Below, in pieces: positions 45,767 through 54,583 of a DNA stretch of 64,000 bases. Under the pieces are notes generated by a model. The model was not told where the DNA came from and made no database searches. It worked only from the letters and a program-made list of their open reading frames with translations. Position 1 is the stretch's first letter; every line of letters starts with the position of its first letter. A program made the position numbers and the translations under genes. This DNA is from Thalassia testudinum (taxonomy: Eukaryota > Streptophyta > Magnoliopsida > Alismatales > Hydrocharitaceae), in contig JAZHRO010000073.1 of assembly GCA_037157565.1 (NCBI GenBank), forward strand, positions 89,072,001 through 89,136,000, given 5' to 3'.

Positions 45767-47731
45767 CTATAAGTCTGGTTCCAAACAGAAAAAGTTAGGC
45801 CCTAAAGTTATGCGTAACAGTGCGGGCCTAGAAAACAGGTAGCCATGGATGTTGGCTAGCTGATGATGCAACATAATACCAAATGCTCGCCAGAAGATAT
45901 GAAAGCAAAGAACCTCGTTGGCTACCTTGGGAGGTCTTGGAATAATAAATGGAATATGAAAAGGGACCTCCCAAAATGGAATAAGTGGAGGATAACAAGG
46001 ATCCTCCAGAGCAGGATGGGTTTCAAAAGATATGCAGATAATTAGTTCAAACCCTTGAATGGCGAGAGTAAAAGTACAAGCATCAATCCACACTCGCCAT
46101 TCTACCCGAGGATGTATTGGCCTAATTTGTTCTCTAGAAACAATGTACATGAGTAGAGATCTGAGCCAAGGATCGGTTAGGGAGTATAAGGGTTGTTTGT
46201 AGTGTTGGAAGGTAATGGTTAAGTCCAATGAGGGCTTAGTTGGTGTTAGGTCTAATTCCAACAATGATTTAGATTGTGTATACTCCCTAACAGTTGTAGA
46301 CAACTACATATTACCCTACCTAGCATTAATGATCGGAGTCATATTTGAATCAAGGGTAGACTCCAAATTACAACTCTTTGATGGTAGGGTCAAAATGTCA
46401 GAATCATTATCATTCAGCTCATCCCCAGATTCATTTGGTTCACTCAAATTTTTGTCGGGGTGTATATGTGATTCATTAGGAGTTGGATCAGTATCCTCAA
46501 TTACTCCCAAAGGAGGATCAGTCTTAATGTTTTGAAGCAAGCCTATATTACTGAATTTGTTATTCTTCTCGGGGTATAAATCCTCGATTGACGTGTTATG
46601 TCCCCGAGAGTCTCCCATATACTTCTCATTATTTTGTTTGTCCTCCTCTAATATCAACTCCTGTTTTGATGGTGGATGACTCTCAAAAGAAAGGACGAAT
46701 CTGGATTTAATCATATTATTTCTATCCTTTGGAAGTAAATCCTCAAATGATAAATAATTCCCCTGTGATACACTCCAGATTTTTAGTCCAGGTTCCTCTA
46801 CTGGGGCATCCTCATTTTCTGAATTAGACTCTTCATATCCTTGAGACCAAAATTGATCTAATTCATCCTCCATTCCGTTAGGGTCACCTTCATTGGGTGC
46901 ATTTAAATCCTCAGGATAATAAATGATAGGTGTTGATTCCCTAAGTGGAGGGTCAGGAGTAGGCTCACTAAGGGTAGAATGAGATTCCACCAAATAATCA
47001 ATAGGGGAAGTGATAGGAACAATACAACCTTGACCTGGTTTGGTAGGGGTAAAGAGAATACTGTCATTGGGGTCAAGGTCCTCAAGAGGTACCATCTTCC
47101 CTTGCTTTTGACTCCAATATAGTTCAGGTGGATAATCACTATGATCGTTGTCCTCTAGTGGTCGTGTCTCATTGGGAGAGTCTAAGTGATAGCTACATAA
47201 AATTGGATCCCTATTGTCATTAGGTTCCTCAGAATTATTTTCATGATCATAGTCGTATGGGTAGGGATCAAAATTATTCGGAAGCGTGTAACTAAGCTGT
47301 CTTATTTCTTCATTTAGCTGTTGACTATTCCTCAACATCTCTCCCATTGATTCCATCATTTCCTTTTGTTGTTTTTGCATTTCTATCAAAAAAGAGGAGA
47401 GGCTACTATTATCAGGTTGGGGAGGATAGTCAATTTCAGGCTCTGGATGCCTAGGGTATCGGTCCAACCTTGATACGAAAAAATCATGAAGGGTGGGAGG
47501 GTTGGGTGTTTGCATGGAAGTAGGGATTTCAGGGTTGGGAAATCCTACTCCTAGGCTCTGCTCAAAAGTGGGAGTTATTAAGCCAATACTCCCAGGATAA
47601 GAATAAGAATGATCCCATGAATTATCAATGTACCCATCAAAGGATGGATATGCTCGGGGCATGGGATCCTGATTAAAAGATGGGAAGTATTGACTCTGAT
47701 AATCTAAATGATTGGAGTAAGGGTAATCCAT
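45767..47731 (-). CDS. Orphan acidic ORF of E4, two in-frame TAG codons
   Basis: I do not recognise this product. From ATG 47731 it runs 471 codons to a TAG at 46316, meets a second TAG four codons later, and continues in the same frame for 178 codons to 45767. It begins MDYPYSNHLDYQSQYFPSF. It is rich in Asp, Glu, Pro, Ser and Tyr, has a probable coiled coil (SFLIEMQKQQKEMMESMGEM, about residues 115-150), and repeats a motif with ED-L-x-P at its core (MVPLEDLDPND, LSFEDLLPKD, TSIEDLYPEK). The part after the stops is more hydrophobic. I see no zinc knuckle, protease, RT or clear membrane segment. Its first third resembles in composition the Gag-protease linker of E6, so an origin from gag is possible. 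Long openness in a decayed neighbourhood suggests past selection. Confidence 0.6.
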
Positions 47732-47831
47732 TTCTTTAAGCAAAACAATTTTAACTCTCTTAGGATTTAGCAGAAACTTCCTAGAGAGTTCTACTGTCAA
47801 AGCAAACGCAAATTCAGTGGGATCTTGTTTT

Positions 47832-47999
47832 TAGTAGATTGTAGGTCTTAGAATTAAATGTTCATTTGGTGGCCAAACAAGTTTTGCAAAAAATTATGCT
47901 TCCTAGGCCAACCTTCACTGGTTCCTATAACCTACTCGCATGGGATGGGACTCTCAAATCAAGCCCACACACGAGGAACCGAAGTAACTTGGTGGATAG
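47832..47999 (-). other. E4 leader left of E5
   Basis: Short non-coding stretch upstream of the orphan ORF. GATAG at 47995-47999 is the left copy of the E5 target duplication. Confidence 0.6.
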
Positions 48000-48603
48000 T
48001 GATGTAAACACATTTACACTAATTAAAATGTCTATTTATACATGTTCTTAAGCATAGGATTGCATTTCATGATATAAATATTGCATAACATGCATCATCT
48101 TGCATTTAGAGTAGTTTGAATAAAATGGAGGTTAATTGTCTCCTTTTATGTGCTTAGACAAGGCAAACATTTTATCGGGGCCTCGGATCAAAGATCCAAC
48201 CGTATGGATGTGATTAGGGCGACGATTGGAGTTCAACGACTCCAAGATCGCCCTAATCAGGCATCCGTAGCATCAGATAGTGACCCAGGAACCCTAGAAG
48301 ATCAAGGGCCAGGATGGTGTAAATCCACACTTCATATGATAAATCCGACAGCACGGATGAATTCGGATCAACGATTGCAGCCCAACGACACAAAAATCGA
48401 GTCAATCCGACATCCGTGGCACCATCTACAACTTCCAGAAGATGGACGGCCAAGATAACGCCATGTGGCACCATCTCAGCCTCCCAAACGGCCGATTGCA
48501 TCTTGTGAAGGCCCCGCGCCCGATCGCGCTCCGCCATTGGATCTTAATCCAACCGCTGTGGTCGCTCGCGCTTAAAAGCATCTGCTCGACCATCCGCGCC
48601 CCA

Positions 48604-48654
48604 TAGCGCAGTGGTCGAGCGCACTTTCGCTAGCGGCAGGCGTGGGATCGAGCC
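48604..48654 (+). other. tRNA-like A and B boxes in the E5 5' LTR
   Basis: TAGCGCAGTGGTCGAGCGC (48604-48622) forms a D-arm with GCGC arms, and GGGATCGAGCC (48644-48654) is B-box-like. There is no acceptor stem, so this is not a tRNA gene. Confidence 0.5.
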
Positions 48655-48912
48655 GCGGAGAGGGGCTGGAGGGCGCGGGCGATTGGGTGCGGGTGGAGCG
48701 TCAGATGGAGATCGGACGGCCGCACGCGCTCGATAGCGTCCACATGCAATTGAACGCGCGGCGCAGACGCGCGATCGCACGCGGGCAGGCGCGCAACGCA
48801 GTAGGCGGAGACGCATCTTAAGCTGTCCGATCTCGCGATCGGATGGCTGAAAATCGACGAACGTGCATAAGCCGTTGAGCGCGCGAGCCGCCCACGACGC
48901 CCACGTTGAGGG

Positions 48913-48942
48913 CTTTAGTGACGGATTTATCCATCACTAAAG
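48913..48942 (+). promoter_or_regulatory. TGACG palindrome, E5 5' LTR
   Basis: CTTTAGTGACGG and CCATCACTAAAG around ATTTAT; one mismatch caused by a CpG-type change in the right arm. Confidence 0.65.
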
Positions 48943-49407
48943 ACCCCTCTTTTATTATTTTGAAGTTGTAATGTCCATTTTGCCCCCACTCCTTACAACT
49001 ATAAAAGGAAACCCCCTCCATATGAAATTCTCATCCCTTCTTTCTCCTCTCTACCACTCCAAAGCTCAAAAGAAGCTTGTCCCACACCCTGGATGCTTCT
49101 CACGAGATAAAGTCCAATTTTCGTTCCCCTTCAGAAGTGGATCCCGCGACGACGACGGCGTGCTGCTCCGTTCCCGTTCTTCTGCTTCGTCCTCCTTCGT
49201 CCTGCTTCGTTCTCCTTCGTCCAGGCGTCGTCCTGTCCGGCTCGTCCTCCAAGCAATCGTCGAGGAGGATAACTTCTCTCTCCCATTCTTATTTACAGCT
49301 TTTCTAGTGTAGAATTTTCCTGCTTTATAGTGTAATTGATTTTCCGCTTTCTAGTGTAACTTTTATTTAGTTTGATTATATAAACAAGTGGAATATTGAA
49401 TGCATGT

Positions 49408-49440
<33 letters not shown>

Positions 49441-49671
49441 TTCTTTTAGTTTGATAGCTCCATTGTAATTATATCGCCTTGCTTATAAAAAAATCCTAAA
49501 AAAAATATAATTGCGAATATAGATCAACATAGCCTCCCTGTGTTCGACCCGGAATTCTTTTCGGTATAAATTTTATTTGTTGAACACGAATTCTTAGCTT
49601 TCGAACTACAACGACAGGTTTTTCAAAACCAAACACGTAAGCGTAGCGATTCGCAAAATCGTTCAACATTT

Positions 49672-49689
49672 TGGCGCCGTTGCTGGGGA
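49672..49689 (+). promoter_or_regulatory. Primer binding site of E5
   Basis: TGGCGCCGTTGCTGGGGA, three bases after the 5' LTR end. Confidence 0.92.
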
Positions 49690-51259
49690 GGCAACGATTT
49701 CCGATCTTTTCTTCGCATTTCTTGCACTTTATTTGTTTTTATAACTAGCTTTCTCTTGTGTCTATTATTTTGCAGAGACCTCCGTCAAGGAATCAACAAG
49801 CGGTAGACTGGAGTAAAGTGCAGTTAAAGACAACTGTAAGTGGTTCCCCATTCTTTCCCCCTCCATCGATTTCATTCGCCACATTAAATCCAAATCCCAA
49901 TTAACCTAGGTGTTTGCATAAATCCTAGGAATTGTTTGGTTGTTTGGATTTTCACTCACATTCATTCCACCCTCATTCATAAAAAAATAACAAAAAGATA
50001 ATCTTGTGGGGTAATTTCCAACAAACACACAACAAACACCCACATTCAAGGCACTTGATCAACTCGATTTGTTTTCTACTCAACCAGGTTCTGATCTGTG
50101 GAACCGGTACACACAAAGCAACACATAACAAAGTAGAAATTATTCTAGGTTAACCATTTTTTTTTAGTGCCTAACTTAGTGGTGCATTTGTGGCCAATTG
50201 TTTGAGTTGTTTGGGCCGCACCACTTTATTTAAAACCAACTCATCAAGTAGCTCCTCCTTAGGGTTTTCAATCTAGGTATATTCCAGGCACTCCATCTTA
50301 ATTCTATTATAATTGGAATAAATAAGTTTGGGTGATAAGTACACGACTTATCAACCCGCCCTCTGATTTGAGGGAATTTTGAGTTTTAAGCATCTACACA
50401 CTTTCTTTGCACTGACTCGTTGTTCGGCAATTCTAACAGAAATTGGGTAGCTAATGAACCTTCTAGGGTGATATGGTTGGCAAGTTATCGTGGGTAACAA
50501 CCCATAGGTAGGTTGTCCAGACCCAGTCACTGGACCTTTCTCTGTTTGCTGCCTTTAGGTACATCTTAGACCAGGGAAGCCACCTACTTAAAAAAAAAAA
50601 AATTCAAAAAGAAAAGGAGAAAAGAACAAAAAGAAATAAGCCACACTTCGCCGCACGAGTATGGCTAGCAAGTTGTTAGTGGTAACAGCTCATCGACCGG
50701 TTGTCCAGAACCCAGCTCAGAAAATGCACTTAAAATTCCCAAAACACTTAGGAAGAAGTGGAGAAGTAGAATAAATCGGGGAGATGTACACTGGATTCAC
50801 CCTTGTGTTGACCCCGTAAAAAAAAAATAAAAATAAAAATAAAAGTAGGGAGAAAGCTACCGGTTGTAAAGATACACTTTTAGGCAAAATTCTTGTTAGG
50901 TCACCTAGAGGCGTAGAAATCCGAAATCCGTTTTAATTCCCGGTCAACAAGTCTATCACAATCACAATAAGATGCTTAAAGCTTAGGGTTCTCATCAAAT
51001 TTTGGGTGAGTTGAATGGTCGTAGAAAGCCACTCTTAAACCCGAAAATTTTAAAATCCAAAAAATTAGAAAAGAGAAAAAGAGAAAAAGAAATTTTTCTT
51101 TTAATAAGGCGAGGGCTTGAGGTGGTCTGCATTTTGGCTGATACCCGGGCACTGTTGTGTCTTTCAAAGTTCAGTTCCTAAGTAGACAATTTCTTAATGA
51201 TTGAAAAATAACACAAGTCCAAATAATCCAACCTAATTCTTTTATAAATAGCATATAGT
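49690..51259 (+). other. Non-coding internal region of E5
   Basis: No open frame longer than about 60 codons is credible. A duplicated hairpin-bearing module (50471-50520 and 50659-50708) flanks an A-rich tract (50588-50640), as in E2. A CTATCACAAT sequence near 50965 is the uninterrupted LINE target site seen in E2. Confidence 0.75.
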
Positions 51260-51296
51260 TTTTGCTAGGGACTAGCAAAAGATAGGCATGGGGGTA
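51260..51296 (+). promoter_or_regulatory. Polypurine tract of E5 with perfect inverted repeat
   Basis: TTTTGCTAG (51260-51268) and CTAGCAAAA (51272-51280) flank a 3-base loop. GATAGGCATGGGGGTA follows and abuts the 3' LTR. Confidence 0.85.
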
Positions 51297-51893
51297 TGAT
51301 GTAAACACATTTACACTACTTAAAATATCTATTTATGCATGTTCCTAAGCTTAGGATTGCATTTCATGATATAAATATTGCATACCATGCATCATCTTGC
51401 ATTTAGAGTAGTTTGAATAAAATGGAGGTTAATTGTCTCCTTTTATGTGCTTGGACAGGGCAAACATTTTATCGGAACCTCAGATCAAAGATCCAACCGT
51501 ATGGATGTGATCAGGGTGACGATTGGAGTTCAATGACTCCAAGATCGCCCTAATCAGGCATCCGTAGCATCAAATAGTGACCGGGGAATCCTATAAGATC
51601 AAGGGCTAGGATGGTGAATATCCGCACTTCAGATGAAAAATCTGACCGCACGGATGAATTCGGATCGACGATCGCAGCCCAACGACACAAAAATCAAGTC
51701 AATCTGACATCTGTGGCACCATCTACAACTTCCAGAAGATGGACGGCCAAGATGGCGCCACGTGGTGCCATCTCGGCCGCCCAAACGGCCGCATGCATTC
51801 TACGAAGACCCCTCACCCGCTCGCTCTCCGCCGTTGGATCTTGATCCAACAGCTGTGGTCGGCCACGCTTAAAAGCGTTCGCTCGACCATCCG

Positions 51894-51960
51894 TTCCCGG
51901 TAGCGCAGTGGTCGAGCGCGCTTACGCGACCGGCGGGCGCGGGTTCGAGCCGCAGCAGAG
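51894..51960 (+). other. tRNA-like segment in E5 3' LTR
   Basis: TAGCGCAGTGGTCGAGCGC at 51901-51919 folds as a 4-bp D-stem (GCGC/GCGC) with a normal D-loop. GGGTTCGAGCC at 51941-51951 is a B-box-like T-arm with a 4-bp stem. The A to B spacing (41) is near that of a tRNA gene (44). The acceptor ends do not pair, so this is a relic and not a tRNA. Confidence 0.55.
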
Positions 51961-52228
51961 GGCTGGAGGCGCGAGCGATTGGGTACGAGCGGGCATTGGA
52001 TCGTGATCGGACGGCCCTGTGCACTAAATAGTGTTCACGTGCGATTGAACGTGCGGCGTCACGCGCGATCGCACGCGCCAGGCGGGCGCAGCGCAACGGG
52101 CGGAGATGCGTCTTAAGCCGTCCGATCTAGTGATCGGACGGCTGAGAATCAAAGTGCCTGCGATGGTGTTGACCGCGCAAGCAGCTGAAGTGGCACGCGT
52201 GGGCGCGGAAGCTGGGCCCACGTTGGGG

Positions 52229-52258
52229 CTTTAGTGACGGATTTATCCGTCACTAAAG
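52229..52258 (+). promoter_or_regulatory. Perfect TGACG palindrome, E5 3' LTR
   Basis: CTTTAGTGACGG and CCGTCACTAAAG are perfect 12-base arms around ATTTAT, about 60 bases before the TATA box. Confidence 0.7.
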
Positions 52259-52729
52259 ACCCCTCATTTAATATTTTGAAGTTGTAATGTCCATTTTGCC
52301 CCCACTCCTTGCAACTATAAAAGGAGACCCCCTCCATACGAAATTCTCATCCCTTTTTTCTCCTCTCTACCCCTCCAAAGCTCAAAAGAAGCTTGTCCCA
52401 CACCCGGGATGCTTCTCGCGAGATAAAGTCCACTTTTCGTTCCCCTTCGAAAGTGGATCCCGCGACGACGACGGCGTGCTGCTCCGTTCCCGTTCTTCTG
52501 CTTCGTCCTCCTTCGTCCTGCTTCGTTCTCCTTCGTCCAGGCGTCGTCCCGTCCGGCTCGTCCTCCAAGCAATCGTCAAGGAGGATAACTTCTCTCTCCC
52601 ATTCTTATTTACAGCTTTTCTAGTGTAGAATTTTCCTGCTTTATAGTGTAATTAATTTTTCGCTTTCTAGTGTAACTTTTATTTAGTTTGATTATATAAA
52701 CAATTGGAATATTGAATGCATGTTCTCTT

Positions 52730-52764
<35 letters not shown>

Positions 52765-52998
52765 TTATTTTAGTCTGATAGCTCCATTGTAATTATATTG
52801 CCTTGCTTATAAAAAAAATCCTAAAAAAAATATAATTGCGAATATAGATCAACGTAGCCTCCCTGTGCTTGACCCAGAATTCTTTTCGGTATAAATTTTA
52901 TTTGTTGAACACGAATTCTTCACTTTCGAACTACAACGACAGGTTTTCCAAAGCCAAACACGTAAGCGTAGCGATTCGCAAAATCGTTCAACAGATAG

Positions 52999-53938
52999 GC
53001 TTGTTGATTTCCAACTAACTTCCCTTGTGGTGCAAAAGAGGAGAGATAGAAATTTATCTAGTGACCTTATGTGTGAGGTGCACAGTGTCTCAAGTGTGAA
53101 AACATACAATCGTGTTTTGATTTTTGAAATTTCGCAAACAGGATCCTTTTGCACACAATTTTCAGTTACAGATTTTAAGGTCCAACCTCTTAGCAGTCCC
53201 AATTTTTAAAGTGACCACTGAATTAATTTGATTCAAGCACTTTAGTGGTCTTAGATTTAGGTTCAATGCATATGCATGACAGGTAATTGATGCTCAAGAG
53301 AGGACGTACCTTACTCCGGCTTTCCTCGTGCAATGTATGCAATGCAGTAAAAATAAACTAGATGCTGCTCATTTAGTCCTAGATGGTCGTCCTATAGATA
53401 AGCAGCTTCTAGCAGGCAGTTTGATATATATTTTTTTTGTTAATAACAAACAAGCTGACCTAATCTAACTAACTAACCGAAATGCAGTTTAAACAATGCA
53501 AATAATCCTATAATCTAAATAAATGGCAACACGCTACCAAAAATATGCTCCTGCATACAAGAGCGATAAGAAATAAAGTGGCACTGGGAACATGTTCCCA
53601 AAAATACCCGACAAGGGTCCAAAAGACAGAAATTAAATTCTAAGGTCTATCTAAACTAAATCTAACTAAGATCTATTGACTAAATTAGAAATAGGCTACT
53701 CCGTAAGCCTATGTGCATGGAATCAAGGCCTACGTGTTCCTGTTTCTGGCCTCCAGGTGGCGTCAAGGTCGACCAAAAAGATCGTCTCCGCCGTGCGCAT
53801 TGTTCAGGTTCAATGTCATCACTCTACTACGCCTCTGGTCATGTCAGATTTCTCACATAATAAAAAATGATCAGATGATTGTGCAACTCAGAATATTCAA
53901 AAAATAATAATAACGTGAATCTATTGTGTCTGCTGCCT
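52999..53938 (-). other. E4 5' leader right of E5
   Basis: Non-coding leader between the E5 insertion and the E4 PBS. Short frames at 52849-53202, 53676-53870 and 53713-53907 have no recognisable product. Confidence 0.6.
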
Positions 53939-53956
53939 TCCTGGCAACGACACTAT
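53939..53956 (-). promoter_or_regulatory. Degraded primer binding site of E4
   Basis: The - strand reads ATAGTGTCGTTGCCAGGAA next to the LTR, a variant of the TGGCGCCGTTGCC type with two or three changes. Confidence 0.65.
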
Positions 53957-53958
53957 TT

Positions 53959-54583
53959 GATGGAGTGATTTTCACTTTGAATAATTAATATTAAGATAAT
54001 AAATCGTTGTAGCACAAAAGGTGGTAGAAAATCTCTCAATCAAAGATTAAACAAATATGAATTTAAACCACAATAACGGATGTCGTATCCACAGGGAGGA
54101 ATAGACCAAAAAATTCATGAGTAAGGAATACACAGTTCGCAAACTCTTCTGCAACTTTAATGCTAGGAACATGCTATTTTAAATGAAGTTTGCAATTTTC
54201 ATAAAAGTTTAGGGGTGTTTATGTAGTTTTCACGTCAGGAATTATGCCCCAAAAATATATGTAAGATGCATGTGTAATGTCTTACCATGTGAATTCAACT
54301 TTCATGCAATTCTAATTTGAAATTCAAGATAGAAACATGCACATAACACAAATAAAATAATTTCAGGAAAATCTGAGTGCATCAGTGCAATGTAGCCAAA
54401 ATAAAATATTAATATAAACTTAACAATGGCATTGAATGTAATTATTAACAGAGATAAAAACAGAGGATTTCTCCTCTCTCCTCCTCGCGTGTGCGGCAGT
54501 GCACGGTTGGCCACGAGAGTCGACGGGAAGATACGGCTTGACGAGAGCCATGCAACGGCGGTGACGCGGCAGCCGAAGGTGGC
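53959..54583 (-). repeat. 5' LTR of E4, first part, cut by E6
   Basis: Aligns with 42294-42931 including the U5 box GTCGTATCCACAGGGAGG (54082-54099). The alignment stops at GGTGGC (54583), where E6 begins. GTGGC at 54579-54583 is the expected target duplication. Confidence 0.88.

Larger units (their letters stand above)
48000..49668 (+). repeat. 5' LTR of E5 (LTR family I)
   Basis: TGATGTAAAC...TTCAACA. It includes a subterminal inverted repeat TGTAAA/TTTACA (48003-48018), G-box palindrome relic (48454-48475), tRNA-like boxes (48604-48654), TGACG palindrome (48913-48942), TATA CTATAAAAGGA (about 48999-49009), CT microsatellite (49411-49441) and U5 box CCTCCCTGTGTTCGACC (49533-49549). Overlapping short ORFs are not genes. 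Confidence 0.95.
48000..52993 (+). mobile_element. E5: LARD-type non-autonomous LTR retrotransposon
   Basis: LTRs are at 48000-49668 and 51297-52993, PBS at 49672-49689, PPT ending at 51296, and exact GATAG flanks (47995-47999 and 52994-52998). The internal region is only 1.6 kb and has no gag or pol. Its right half matches the 3' non-coding region of E2 (7000-7337 and 14063-14720), so E5 is an internally deleted Athila-like element. All ends needed for mobilisation in trans look intact. Confidence 0.95.
51297..52993 (+). repeat. 3' LTR of E5 (LTR family I)
   Basis: Pairs with 48000-49668 from end to end. It has a nearly perfect G-box palindrome (51751-51772), the best tRNA-like segment (51894-51960), a perfect TGACG palindrome (52229-52258), a TATA box (about 52313-52323), CT tracts (52727-52765) and a U5 box (52859-52875). 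Confidence 0.95.
42294..54583 (-). mobile_element. E4: non-autonomous Athila-like element with an orphan ORF
   Basis: The 3' LTR is at 42294-44120. The internal region, without E5, is about 4.8 kb. The degraded PBS is at 53939-53956 and the first 625 bases of the 5' LTR are at 53959-54583, cut by E6. No gag, protease, RT or integrase is found. The only large frame is a novel ORF on the - strand (47731-45767), and it sits where pol normally ends, just before the second PPT-like module. The two LTR segments differ at scattered sites, so the element is not new. Mobilisation in trans by a related autonomous element is inferred. Confidence 0.85.

Noticed and set aside
45767..47731. An envelope-like protein of Athila
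   Set aside because: The ORF lies before the second PPT-like module rather than after pol, and shows no signal peptide or clear membrane segment; left as unknown.
51894..51960. A functional tRNA gene
   Set aside because: D-arm and T-arm are present but the acceptor ends do not pair and the T-stem is short; it recurs at one LTR position in all copies.
52229..52258. A separate CACTA or MITE insertion creating the TGACG palindrome
   Set aside because: The palindrome occurs at the same LTR position in every family I copy and has no target duplication of its own.
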